This document shows, piece by piece, positions 24,501 through 36,139 of a stretch of 64,000 nucleotides of DNA. The stretch lies in assembly GCA_005281725.1 (NCBI GenBank), contig SSBO01000008.1:4755964-4819963 (forward strand), read 5' to 3'. This stretch comes from Wuchereria bancrofti. Taxonomy: Eukaryota > Nematoda > Chromadorea > Rhabditida > Onchocercidae. The translations under genes were made by a program, and so were the position numbers. Within the stretch, counting starts at the first letter, position 1. Each line of letters starts with the position of its first letter. Under the pieces are notes generated by a model. It worked only from the letters and a program-made list of their open reading frames with translations. It did no database searches and was not told the origin of the DNA.

Positions 24501-27500
24501 GGTTTCGCAATCACCTTTTCATGATAACTTTCTGCTGCTCCCTCCAATAAACAAAAATTTCGATCCATTAGCGCAGTGTACAGCATACGTCCTCGCGTCT
24601 GAACTATTGAACCTAACAAAAATAACCCAGAAATTTAATGCAGAACAGCTTTATTCGCTTATTAATAGATTAAATTCTCCAGATTTTCCAACTATATCTT
24701 CAATTGTATCTTACAAGCGTATTGCTACAGGAATTATGCCTGAACCGATCAAATAAAATTCATTTCCAGTTATACTACGAAAGAATATTGAAAGAACAAA
24801 CCGCTATGCGCTACGGAGACTGTTGAATTTTGACGATCAGTCGGAAGTAGCAAATGATAGATAATACATGTGCTCGCAGAAGTACCAACCCAAAGGCACA
24901 AATGTGCTCGAGGATCTGAAGCTCTTAAAAGAATTGTACTTTCGAAATTTCTCAAAATTTAAAATACCAAATACAGGAAACACTTTGATAGTTGATGTAG
25001 ATTTTCCTAAGTACGCTTACTTCATTTGAGAACAAAACCCTAACAGTTTCAAACTTTTACGAGAAAGAAATTGATTTACTAACAACAGCAATTAAAAGTA
25101 GTGTCGACAATCATTAAGTAATCTTTAAATATGCAAAAGGATATAACAACATCTAATTCAACACTTCCAGCCTAAAGGCTAACCTCTTTTTTTGACAAAT
25201 GACTGAATAAATGTTAGCGATGTCACACTTTCCGAAAAAAACATCTTGTTGGTGCTTGATGGACTCGCGTCTACTGAAGTTCTCTTTGTTATTGTTGGAT
25301 CTGAAATTTGTTAAATTTCATTCCCAAATACGAATCTTCACAACAAAAATTTCATCTTTCAATCCAATTTCAAGCAAATTTTTGCTACCAGCTTGATTTA
25401 ACTTCATACATCACAACTGAATCAAGAATAAAATCAAGGTTACTCCATATGGAAACATTCATGTATATAAATTTCCTATAGCATTGAAAAATGAAAAAAC
25501 AAAAACGGAAAGAACAATAATAATGAGAAGTAACAGACATTAATTACCACAACTCGACTTCTATTTGTTCATCCTTGCTCAATGTCTCAGCTGCTCAGGT
25601 AATTCTTATCAAAAATATGTCTTGAAAACCTTCAAATTTGAAAGAAGATTTAGATATAAGTTATTCTTTATTAGAAAGTCTTCAAAAGAAGTTGGGGACA
25701 TGAGGATTAAATTTAAGTAAACATGAACCATACAAAAACAGTAGATTTCCAAAGTCCATTTCCTTACTTTCACAACCTTCTTTCAACTACATTCATTTAT
25801 ATTACTACCATTTGCATTAACTTCCCAATATTAAATCTTACAAATAAGACTTAAACTAAGACTTGACCTCATACAAAAAAAAGACATATTAATAAACTGG
25901 ATTACAGGAATGAAACAAAAAGACTGTTTACAATCAAATTATAATAAATCAGTTTTCAGTAATTATCACTCAATCTAAAATCAATTTTTTTGTCGATTCA
26001 TTGCAACATATTCAATATTTACGTGAACTTCTTCAAAAGAATTCTGCATCAAAAATAATGGATAAAGAATAACCTATTCGAAAAAAGTTTAGGATCATTC
26101 AAGCAAAAGCATTCAAATTTTCAGGAACACATTTAGAATTTCCAAAATATCCGCTTATTTGAAGTCCTAAAAGGTTTTTATAAATCAACGACTAGGCAAT
26201 GTAAAGAATGTGCGGTACAAGAAATTGTTGGATCACATGTTGGATCTTTAAACAACTAATCTTTAAAATTGTTGGATCTTTAACAACTAATCTTTAAAAC
26301 AATAATTTGTGATGAGAAACTTATACAGATGTTTTAGTTTCATCATCTGTAATGACTCAATTTAAAAGATGAATTACGCCTTTAAACAACTAATCTTTAA
26401 AACAATAATTTATGGTGAGAAACTCATATAGATGTTTAGTTTCATCATCTGTAATGACTCAATTTAATATTAACCATAATGTCAGTTCTTTCTGTAATAA
26501 AAGTGCTGTGGGCCAGTTTCAAATATTTAGACGAATTACAGTTTACAATCTCTTAATTTACAATCTTGTATAGTATCTTCATAGGATTATTTACAGAAGT
26601 TTTAACAAATTTATGTTGCTGTACAAGACGAAAAAATATAAGACGAAAAAAAGGAGGCAAAGCAGAAAAAAAATTAACGTGAAGAGACGTTTAATCTTCC
26701 GATTTTTTTATTTTCGTTGATTTAAAAAAAAATGTGAGGATTACACAAAATGAAAGAGATGTCAGAAAACAAAAACAAGTACCATTAATTTCACAGCCTG
26801 AATCAATAATGGATTGCGATTTTAACAATTGCGGCCGCCTATCCGAACGTAGACGTGAATTTTCCGCATTACCGCGTAATATCGATTTGCTGTTGACAAT
26901 AATTGGTGGCGAATCCATACTACGCCTCGTATCCACTCCATACTGAAGCTACCATATCAACCAATTTAAAAATTTTTTTTTTAGTCAAAGTTTCACAGAT
27001 TTTCAAATTTTAGTTTACAAGAAAAAGTCAGATTTTCAAATTTTAGTTTACAAAAAAGAACTAATGCAATATATTAAGTGTAGTTTGGCTTCGTAAGAAA
27101 TGTTTGCAAATATATCCTATTCGAAATTTATTATTACTAGTAAGGTTAATCTACCAGTTACCACTATATAGTTGTAAGAATAATCAATATTACATATACT
27201 ACAGTGGAAAAACAAAAGAAAAAAAAACACAATGGTTCAAGGAAAACATTGGTAAACAAATAAACTGACAAACATAGGAAAACGGAGTAGTACATAAGCA
27301 AGAAGATAACAGAACTCAGAATTCTTATTCGTTCTCATTTGAGAATATTCCACCGAACTGAAAAATGTCGACTAACTTGCTCCTAACTAACCTAGTCTTT
27401 CTGTTAAGTATTAGCAGTGTAAGATATTATTTGCTTTATTTAAGCAAATTAACTTGATAAAATATGCGCATAGCAAAACAATGCAAGCTTTCGTGAGATA

Positions 27501-30500
27501 CATACTTGACTCAAATGCAAGCTTTCGTGAGATACATACTTGACTCACTTCTTTATATACATTGTGATGGAATCGAAGCATAACTGACGCTTGCTGACTT
27601 AGGGATGAGTGTGAGTGCAGCAGATGAAAATGCAGTTTTTGAACTCAGCAGTATACTCCGTTTGAAATTTTGTATTTGAAACAAAAAAAAAAACACTCAT
27701 TCTGTCAAAACTTTGTGTTCAAAGTATTAAAATGAAAAGCGGAAAAATAGGGTATGCATGCTGATTTCTTACCTAATGTTACTTTGGAACCCGACATTGA
27801 TTTGAAGTGTTCATCAGAGGCTGTTGACGTGTGTATCGTTGATGATCGAATAAAAGTTTTCCTTCTGACATGAAGTTTGTCGATCAAACAGTTTACATCA
27901 ACCTCCCGAACCCCTTCCGAATCTTCCGCTCTTAAGATTTCATTGCTTCGCACAGATGTACTTTCTAATTGAAAAAGTTTTTTGTGATCCAAATTGTGCG
28001 GCGAGGTATGTTTGCATATAAATGTTTCTTTGTCTTCTGCTGTTATTATTGTTTCCATTGTTTTTATTTTTTCATTCCCATCTGCTGTCCGAGTAAGAAA
28101 TGTTTTGCCTAAAGTCATATGTTTGAAAAGCTTCCGACGATGCGACAATTTATTGGAAAGTCTCAATTGTATCGGCGATGTAGTTTTAGCTACTTTTGGC
28201 GTAGCACATTTAGCTGAAATATCTCCTGAATATATGGTATCCATTTCCAAAAGTACGGATACATTTGTTGTGGAAGTTTCTTGTTGCTGCGATGATACGA
28301 CAAATGGCTGAAAATACGTGATCAAACGTGACAAAAAATGCATGCAAACACAAAAACTCCATAACAAAAAGTGTATTTTGAACATATTTAAGCGAAAACA
28401 CAGAAAAAAATGGCCTGATATTTTCTGAATACTATATATATATATATATATCAGAAGTGACACATCTCTTAGCTTAAAGTCCTGCTCGGATCCATGACGC
28501 ACATTAAAAATGTAGTCTGCATACTAACTACGAAACAACTTACCAATACTTTGCCCATTCAATCGATATCAGCTAATTCGTCATGGTCGGTATATAAGCT
28601 AACTTACTTGCTATCAGGCCATCTATTTACTTTAGATATTCTTATATATAAGTTCAAATACACTAAATTGAATAGCAAAAGAATGCTGCAGTAACGTGCA
28701 AGCAAACGAGAAATGCGGAACATGAACAAGGACAACAAAAAACAAGGACAAATACTATAGCAATAAACAGTTACTTATGAATCAATAAACTAATCAAAGA
28801 AGGAGGAAAAGGGAAAAAAACTGCAACATTTCAATTACTTATTTGCTACTTCCTTTTGTACTTCCTAATTCTATTCATAAAGAATTATACTTTGAATTAA
28901 AAATATCTTCACAACTTATACTGTTAATAAACTAACTAAAACTCGTCAGCCCAATCCTTGATATTTAATTATCAATATGTTATTTTATAATTTACTAGAT
29001 GGATTTATGATTTCGACTTATGTTCTTATTTTGAAGTCTCACAAAAATTATTCTTCTAACCAGGAACTTCAAACCAAAACTCCAAAAAAGATCGAAATAC
29101 AAACATCATATTGGCTTGAATTGCTGTTTTGACTAAGCAGTATTGGTGTTGAATGCTGCTGCATGTATAAATCAGCGAGTGACCACGAACATATTATGAT
29201 ATACTGCACCAAATCAACCAAAGTTAAACTTGCTGATGTGCCTGAAATATTGAGGTTGATGAATGCATATGAAATAGCTTTGCATATGAATGAAATATTT
29301 CTGAACGAGAGAGTTCAAAACAATCGACATATCTTGAATACAAATTAAGTTATTTTTGAACTCTATCCACCAACTTAACATATGGAAGCTATTTTCATCA
29401 TAGGCCGGAAAACAATACCCTTGATGAGAAAAATAAGGAATAAACTGCTTCAAATTTTCGACAGGATTTTGTTAAATTATCTAAGTTTTAAAAATTCACT
29501 ATGGCAACAAAATAATTCAGTTCAGTATGTCTTTAGAATTATGCTACATATTTAACATATACAGTTATGTTTATGGGTCTACTCGACGTAGTTACCTGCT
29601 TCCAGCAAACAAATCTATTCACGCAACTATTGCCAGTGGAACTCAGAAAATGTGAACAATTAGAAAAGGCAGAAATTTAATTACACAATTTCTAAAGACT
29701 TCCATAAACTGCCCATTTAATAAGAAAGCATTCTACATGTAGTAAAACAAAGAAATAAAAATCCAAACCAAGAGCAATAATGCCATACGCTGAATTGAGA
29801 GCTACTGCTGTAATTGCCTCCGGTTGTGATGCATTTCTCCACGGAACCATGCATACCAAATCTGGCTAAAACTTTTTTATTAAAAGTTCAATGATACAAG
29901 GTGCCCCTGAAAAATATATATATATATCCATATTTACCTGATATCCTGCAAGTCTTCTGAGCACTCCACCTTTCACTTTCAATGGAAAATAACCATCATT
30001 TGTGCTACCTTCACTGGTATCCGTACTATTTGATTCCACTGAGATTGCCGTTCCCTGTCTTCTTAATTCTCTCTTTGGAGATGTTTTATTCGATTCCACA
30101 TTACTCGATAAGAAAGAAAATGTAGATGGAATATTAATTACCTGAAAGAGTATGGAAATAACTTTATCAGAAATACTAAGGGTTTAATTTCACAAACAGC
30201 CAAAAAGAACTATGGAAACTCTATGTATTTTAAGACAGTTAATTTTTTACTAAAACTAACACAAAAAATCAAACTGGAAAATATATTTTCATCTTCTTAT
30301 AATATAACTCATTCAAGTTTTAAAATTCCTGATGCCTTACAGTAATTTCGTGAGCGTTCTCAGTTTTCACAAAACGAAATAGTGTCAACTGTCCACTTTG
30401 TGCGGCAACTATCAATAGTCGTGAATCCAAACATAATTCAATCATCGTAACAGCATGTAATGCTTCATGAGATTCCAATCCATCATTTCGCTCGAAATGT

Positions 30501-33500
30501 CGCCCACTTTTTAATTTGTACAAAATTTGTAAATGCTCACCCGATGCTTGCCAGAATTTTATAGATCCATCTTCATGGCTACAACAAGTGGAAACACAAA
30601 TGAATTATACCTACCATCATCAGTTCTGTATAATAAAAGATTTTTTTCCTAACTGATTGAAATAATTTGATTACTAAAATACGGGATGAAACATAGTATG
30701 TTACACACTCCGTTCATCAAATTCAAGCAGAACTACACCATGCCTGCCACACATTAAAAATCTGCTACTGTAATTAGAATTACTAAAATAGTAAACAATG
30801 ATTTCTTTTCTCCAATCATTTGCATACAAACGCATCTGAAAAATTACCCCGTAAGTAATAATTCTTGATGACCCATTGCACAATCCCGTCCACTTCCACC
30901 TGTGATCGGCCATGGCTGAAAAATCGAATTTCGCAACTTCAAATTTAAGAAGAGCCAAGGCATAAAAACTTGAGTTCGGAAAAAAAATGAATAAACCTTT
31001 TCACTAAATCCTTGACGCCGCTGTTTCGAACCAACAAGTGCTAGGGCACCAAGTAAATCAAGAGGACAATTGGAAAAATAACATATACATCGTACCCGTG
31101 ATTCATGAATATCCATAGGAGTAACATTTTCATGGCAAGGATAGCTAAAATTAACTGCTTGTAACAATAACCAAATTTAAGATTAGCAATAACGTATTAC
31201 CTTCCTGAGTTGAAAATTTTAAAACGTTACAAAGGATTCCGTTATGAAGGAATTTCGATCTACTATGAACCTCATACTTATAACTGGAGACACTTTGTTT
31301 GAAGTGTTTTAGATTTGTTTTATATTTTGATACTTAAAGTTCAAGATTTTAAGGATAAAAAAATCTATAACAGATAAAAGTTGACATTTTAAAACTTAAC
31401 ATTTTACCCTAAAATCATTTTATAAACGATAATTTGTACTGGATAGTCAAATAAATAAAATCACCCTGGAATAGTAAGATCGATAACAAGCAAATCATTT
31501 TTCATTAATACTGCAACACTAGAAGGTTGCTGTGATACACTGCTATAAGGTGAACCATTCAGAGGTGTAAAGGTTATCAAAGGATGATCTAATTCTAAAA
31601 CTGTAGTCGATTTTGATGCTCTCATTATAGTTAAAGAGGAAAGTACGCCATCTTCCTGTGACATGCCTGAAATTTTGGAATTCTTAATTCGTTGAATGAA
31701 AGTTTTGAATAAGTTTTGTAAAAGGTAATAAGAAATCAATGTCCTCTATTAAAATACTAACCACCACCAAAAATAATTAACTGTTCTCCATCTGCTGAAT
31801 GCCTCCAGTCAACCTGAAATTTGCAAATAAGTTGAGTCATTGCAAAGTATATATAAAAAAATATTCACGTGAAGAAAGACCTGATTAATAGAATTACACT
31901 TCTGTCCATGAGGTTGCAATTTTTGTATATATTCCCCTGGCTTTCGAATATTCCAAACTAACAAACACCCATCAGCAGTACCACACATAAATTGTCGGCC
32001 ATCATGATGCCATGCAAAACAACGAGCTGGATGATCAGATATGAATCTCTCCGCCTAGAAGAGACATTAATGATCGAAAATGATTAAATTTCTCCTAATA
32101 TTGATCAAAAATACGGATAGTTCAATAAAAATTAATTTTCAAAACAGCCGATTACTTCTTTCGTTTGAAGGTTCCATAATACAATACTCCCTTTTTCATA
32201 GAGAAGCAATAATTTAGAAAGTTCGGTAGGGCAGGTAGAAATAGCTTTTACACCACCAGGATGAGTACGAACACCTCTGAAATATGACAGAACGAAATAC
32301 GTATCATTCAAGTGGATGTAAAACTTTGAAATCAATAGGACGTATATCATCCATTTCCTCAGATGATTAATTCAAAGCATGCATTCTAGTAACTGAATGT
32401 ATTGACAAAGAGCTACAAATAGGAATGATGAATACTTTGCTAACTAAAATTTAACAAGTAATACAATAACATGAACTCATTCTGAAAGATCGTTGCTGTA
32501 AGAGATATTTTTCACTACTGCAAGCTCCTTTTTTTAAAAAAAGAAAAAAAATTTTTTTTTCAAGAATCTACATGAACGTACGAAAAATGCTTGCTAAGCC
32601 TATAGCAAGGAAAGAGAATGAATTCAAAGGACAAATTAAAGACAGATGATTACAGCGCGATGAGGATTATGATCAAAACATTTATTAAAAATAAAATTTC
32701 AACAGTACTTTATGACACTGTAGGATAGAAATGTTGATACCTGCTTGATTTCGAAGTATCATGATATTCTTATGAAGAAAAAAAAAAATTACTGACAAGG
32801 AGAGTCATTTAATATTTAACCAAAATCTGCGTTTTAATCAAAAGTTGTTTTATTCTCTACTAACAATGTATAAAAATTCTTAAAACTGTTTTGCAAAAAT
32901 GAAGTAAAAAGGAATAAGAAAAAAAGATAAACTTACAAATCAATGGCCTTGTTCCAGTTGATAGCGTAACTAGATAAGGTAAATGTGGCTATTTTAACAA
33001 AATACACATTACCACGTTCGGTCCCCAAATAGAGCCATTTACTTTGGAAAGAGTGACTGATACAAGTAATTTGCTCCTTCGTTAACTGTATACTGTGCAA
33101 TACCACTGGTATCTGAATAAATCACTAATAAAACAATATCATATCAGACTGAAATGATGAAAGGGCTATTTTCTTCATTGAATTGAAATTTGTTACAAGT
33201 TATTGGATTTTCAAATATTAAAACACGATTACCAAATATACAACAAAGAAAAGTTTTCCAATTTTATATTTTGATAAAAGCTCCCAACTTTCATCTCTTA
33301 TTTAATCCTAAATTTTTTGTTAATGCTTCAGAGAATCCCTATAAAATAAATACATCAATATTTTTTGGAACTAAAAAATGCCTTCGTTACCTTTTGCCGA
33401 AAGTTCCACAAATGTATCAGGTCATCACGGCATGCAGTAACTAGTGCTCCCTAAAAACAAGGACTGTTTTTTCATTCATCTTTGACTCTTCTTTTTGCTA

Positions 33501-34874
33501 TTACTTTAAATTCCCTTCTTTCACTTTCACTTTATTACAATTCCCACTTTCATGTGCTGCTTATTTACATTTACTGACATATCGTTATTTTCTACAATTA
33601 TTAAAAGAAATAAGAAATTGTGGGTTTACATCTCAAATTATAACAATGTTGGTTAAACAAGCTTAGACCTCTCAAATGAATATTCGTTTAATTATTCCTT
33701 TCGCATCATTAATTTAAAACAAATATTTGAAAAAAAGTTTTTAATAGGAGTCAAACGTAAAACCCAACAAGAAAGAACAATAATCCTGAAAATTTACTAC
33801 CTATGAGATTAGCAGGGGAAAAATTTCTAAACAGTATAGTTTAGATTTTTTTTTACTAAAGTTACTTGAATTTGATAAAAGCTTCTAATAGTTTCATACT
33901 TTGATCATCAAAGGTTTAAAATTCAAAAAGATGACAAAAAAAATAACAAAACATACTTCATTGGTCAAGAATTGTATATGAAGCACAGCAACGTCTGATT
34001 CATGCTTCAAACAGTAATCCACCCCAACATCTCCGATAACTCTGATTATTCCATGGCCGGTGCCTATGGCTAGCAATCGTTGTACGGCATCATAAGCCAT
34101 ACATCGTGGGTCGTCTGGAAATCCATGCCTTACGATCTGAAAATATCCCAAAGAAATTGTTTTGAAGTATTTATTTAATAGATCTAAATTTCTTGAATGT
34201 AGCATTCCAAAAACCCCAAAGTAATATCTCAATCGCTAATTTTCACTTTTTTTTTCTTTCTCGTTTTCTTATCAATATAAATTCCACACTTTTGAAAACT
34301 TAATCTTATAATGATGCCAAAAAATGCTTTCAGTTGGATCGTCTGTATTACTAGAAATGATTGGACAGTTGCTTTTTTTGTAATCCTGTATAACTTAGAT
34401 GATTCTAAAACTTCAAATTAAAACAAAAAATAATTTTGCAAAACTAATCCTATATATACCAAAATCGCTTGAAAATACTTTATCATTGTAAATTATCTAG
34501 TCTTTGAAAAACGTTACCATTTGTTACAAAACATAATTTAAAATATGGATGATTTCAGTATATTCTCAACCAAAGTCATCAATCCTTAATGAATACTCAA
34601 ATAAATAACAACATCATTCAGTTGAGCCTTTTTTCTCTCTTTCCAATAATATATAAAGAATCAAAGTGCTATTTTTTCTTTGATGATACCCAAATAAATA
34701 CCACTCTTTCCTCTAGGGATATTTCAATAAATACAGAAAGATTTATTACATATCACTTACTCCTGTCAAACAAACATCTTCAGCAGTTATCTTCTCTTCT
34801 AGTTCCATTTCCGATTTATGTTGACTCTTGAAACCATCCAACGCTGATGCTAAACGTTTTTTGGCACGATCCAT
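21503..34874 (-). CDS. tom-1: Tomosyn (syntaxin-binding protein 5 family)
   Basis: A 13.4 kb gene, modelled as 29 exons and 1325 aa (human STXBP5 is about 1150). It has the complete tomosyn plan: N-terminal WD40 propellers beginning IVRHGFPDDPRCMAYD (human VRHGFPYQPTALAFD), a variable Ser/Thr-rich linker, a second WD40 part, and a C-terminal R-SNARE motif ending KKKWYNF (human KDKKWYQF). Tomosyn binds syntaxin and SNAP-25 through the R-SNARE without a membrane anchor and so competes with synaptobrevin; in C. elegans TOM-1 restrains synaptic vesicle and dense-core vesicle release, opposing UNC-13. All but a few junctions keep reading phase using only conserved exons; three junctions need microexons (listed). 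The start is the ATG at 34872-34874 (MDRAKKRLASALDGFK, aligned to human FNIRKVLDGLTAG), but the frame is open upstream to an acceptor-like TTAG ending at 34938, so more N-terminal exons are possible. It lies on the same strand as rpl-14, 2 kb away. Confidence 0.93.
24715..24724 (-). other. tom-1: proposed 10-nt microexon of tomosyn
   Basis: Minus strand: AATTCCTGTAG | CAATACGCTT | GTAAGA. It bridges an exon ending in phase 0 (GLFFQYSF) to one starting in phase 1 (SIVQTRGRMLY), adding Q-Y-A and a joint Cys. Ten bases is near the lower limit of known microexons, so an unusual donor in the flanking exon is the alternative. Confidence 0.4.
25021..25039 (-). other. tom-1: proposed 19-nt microexon of tomosyn
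   Basis: Minus strand: AACTGTTAG | GGTTTTGTTCTCAAATGAA | GTAAGC. The exon before it ends in phase 1 and the exon after it needs phase 2; 19 nt (6 codons plus 1) repairs exactly this. It adds GFCSQM before the NFESTILL block. Acceptor and donor are both close to nematode consensus. Confidence 0.55.
26283..26466. repeat. direct repeat, two ~82-bp copies, in tomosyn intron
   Basis: Copy 1 is 26283-26364 and copy 2 is 26386-26466, about 90% identical (103-bp period). Each contains a hairpin-capable motif around GATGTTT(T)AGTTTCATCATC; copy 1 has ACAGATG...CATCTGT. A third partial copy (CAACTAATCTTTAAAA) lies just before at about 26252-26268. This is a local intronic duplication. Confidence 0.85.
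27480..27547. repeat. 34-bp tandem duplication in tomosyn intron
   Basis: Two exact-looking 34-bp units, 27480-27513 and 27514-27547, each containing GCAAGCTTTCGTGAGATACA. The second copy ends at the donor of the proposed 35-nt microexon. Confidence 0.9.
27549..27583 (-). other. tom-1: proposed 35-nt microexon of tomosyn
   Basis: Minus strand: GCGTCAG | 35 nt | GTGAGT. It takes the reading frame from phase 1 to phase 0 and encodes VMLRFHHNVYKE after joining to the upstream G. The donor is strong but the acceptor context lacks pyrimidines. It touches a 34-bp tandem duplication. The alternative is use of a different donor in the preceding exon. Confidence 0.35.
29769..34874 (-). other. tom-1: Tomosyn exons 1-13 (N-terminal WD40 propellers)
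   Basis: Exons, 5' to 3': 34761-34874, 33957-34136, 33391-33450, 32937-33112, 32156-32276, 31881-32054, 31762-31813, 31465-31666, 30997-31144, 30848-30915, 30351-30588, 29938-30141, 29769-29865. Landmarks: DDLIHLWNFRQK, FQSKWLYLGTERGN (identical in human), WNKAIDLGVRTHPGGVKAI, AWHHDGRQFMCGTADG, VLELDHPLITF, VAVLMKNDLLVIDLTIPG, PMDIHESRVRCICYF, PWPITGG, GHEDGSIKFWQAS, LQILYKLKSG, and ITAVALNSAYGIIALG. These track human tomosyn through the two propellers. Every junction in this block has matching phases and GT..AG ends. Confidence 0.9.
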
Positions 34875-35729
34875 TGATTCTTCACCGTTTATCTTTCTGC
34901 TTAATCTTTTTCCGTTTTTAGTATTACTGTTGCTATTCTAACAGTTTGTTTATTGTTACAGTAAAAATATGATTAAATATTAATAATTTGAAGCAGAATG
35001 CAACAGAAAGTATCAGAATTCCTTCTAATTGTTGATAATGCTGTTTCATCGGTATTGTCTAATTAATAGTTTTTAGCTTATAAATAAATATAAATGCAAT
35101 TAACAACCATAAAGTTCCTTCATGTGAATTAAATCTGAAAAGAAAACTATCGAAATTTGCACTTGAAATGATAATGCATCAAACGATTAAATAAATCATA
35201 TATGCATGCTAATACACAAAATGAACATTTATTTGATGGATAAAATAAAAAAATAAACATGTGAAGTAAAATAAATAAAAACGCACCATACATTTATATC
35301 TTTTGTATCAATGGAAATAATTTATTTCATTCTCCATCAATTAAATATCAAAGTTTAACAATTTATAGCTCTAGTTTAACGAGATATTACGTAAAATGTT
35401 TATGCGCATATATTTATGCATTCATTTTACATATAGTTAACTTATCACTTATTCTTGTTACTGATTGCTTTTCGTTTTGTTTTAATTAATTTAAACTTAT
35501 ATTTTAACAATTAATTCAATCTATTTATTTACAAAAAAAAAAGTATGACCAAAATATATAAAACGAAGTAAAACAAATAATAATAGTAACAATAACTAAA
35601 TAAGATTGTGAGTGACCTCTGATTTTTGATACTTTGTCTTCTGATAGATAACTAAATTTACCATCTTCTTTCTTCACTTAAAAATGAAAAAAGCTTTCAA
35701 TAAAACTATAAACTATAACTTAGATAAAC

Positions 35730-35876
35730 AAAAGTACGATTAGAAATGTTGGCCCGTGGCCCAAATTTATTACCACTTTGAAAAAAAAAAATTTTTTTTG
35801 AAGAAATGAATCCGTAGTCTAAACTTGCAATGTGTGATGATGATGGTAACAAGGCGGAAAAGTCTGACGTGCACAT
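35730..35876 (-). CDS. candidate 5' coding exon of tomosyn
   Basis: A minus-strand ATG at 35874-35876 opens a 56-codon frame (MCTSDFSALLPSSSHIASLD...) to a stop at 35706. A possible donor (ACTTTT/GTTTAT, exon end 35730) leaves phase 0, and the tomosyn first exon could start at 34937 after CTGTTAG in phase 0, giving a longer N-terminus (...SNRTF + NSNTKNGKRL...). The frame spans an A8T11 run, which argues against coding. I see no family similarity. Confidence 0.22.
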
Positions 35877-35945
35877 TTACGTGTACGTGTATATGTGTAT
35901 TCATATGTATGTATATATATGCATGCATATGCGTATGTATGTGAT
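35872..35945. repeat. GT/AT-rich microsatellite
   Basis: Degenerate GTGTAC, GTATAT and GCATGCAT units. It is the counterpart, on the opposite strand, of the TACA array 200 bp further right, so the two could pair as a loose inverted repeat. Confidence 0.7.
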
Positions 35946-35970
35946 AGTTTTGGGAAGTTAATGGAATCGA

Positions 35971-36085
35971 TTAGAAGTGAGAAGTTCCGGAATGAGAAAT
36001 ACGGTTACAATTCAGATAAGTTCCTTCTTTTTCCATTTTATTCCATCCTTTAGGATCATATTGACAAAAAAAAGGGAAAAAATGG
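35971..36085 (-). CDS. candidate terminal coding exon, unknown gene
   Basis: Minus strand, from a weak acceptor (TTATTAAG) at about 36086 to TAA at 35971-35973. It reads CQYDPKGWNKMEKEG then TYLNCNRISHSGTSHF and stop. Composition is protein-like and differs from the repeat-derived frame that precedes it (CMCLCMHVS from a TACA microsatellite). No upstream exon was assigned; I do not recognise it. Confidence 0.22.
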
Positions 36086-36139
36086 CTTAATAAGTGCAAT
36101 ACAATTTCCCGATTGCCTAATAAATACATTTCATTAATG

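Larger units (their letters stand above)
21503..25300 (-). other. tom-1: Tomosyn exons 18-29 (C-terminal WD40 part and R-SNARE)
   Basis: Exons: 25184-25300, microexon 25021-25039, 24779-24950, microexon 24715-24724, 24515-24612, 24141-24260, 23843-23938, 23346-23485, 22981-23044, 22399-22564, 22136-22272, 21503-21640. Landmarks: VTSLTFIQSFVKK (human AITALYFMDSFARK), HLCLWVGTSAST (human CLFVGTSLG), TALMDRNF, QIVILSLPSLRLLL (human HIMIMSLPSLRPML), MYAITPSEIQKFTVCSE, GELFVPVDMPEPPKSSFLKG (human LFTPIETPEAQNRGFLKG), and IAKTIPGPSSME (human LAQHIPGPGSIE). The last exon is the R-SNARE: ALHERAEKLNVTVDATERL, in which the Arg of HERAEKL (codon 21626-21628) is the expected zero-layer residue; the protein stops after KKKWYNF with no transmembrane anchor, as in all tomosyns. 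Confidence 0.88.
26783..29241 (-). other. tom-1: Tomosyn linker exons 14-17
   Basis: Exons 29105-29241 (continues the propeller: SLTLVDLVQY), 27773-28307, a proposed 35-nt microexon 27549-27583, and 26783-26942. The 535-nt exon encodes 178 residues with little similarity to vertebrate tomosyn (many S/T, K/R, H). This is the region where vertebrate tomosyns are alternatively spliced and regulated by phosphorylation. Exon 17 ends with a basic motif RRPQLLKSQSIIDSG, comparable to human PPFRKAQSAACM. Phase from the 535-nt exon (1) to exon 17 (0) does not fit directly, hence the proposed microexon; an earlier donor in the big exon (AAA/GTAACA) is the alternative. Confidence 0.65.

Noticed and set aside
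30701..30760. Possible tomosyn exon HGVVLLEFDERS on the minus strand
   Set aside because: Exon 30848-30915 joins directly and in phase to 30351-30588, giving the conserved LLLTGHEDGSIKFW; the extra segment would break the propeller strand.
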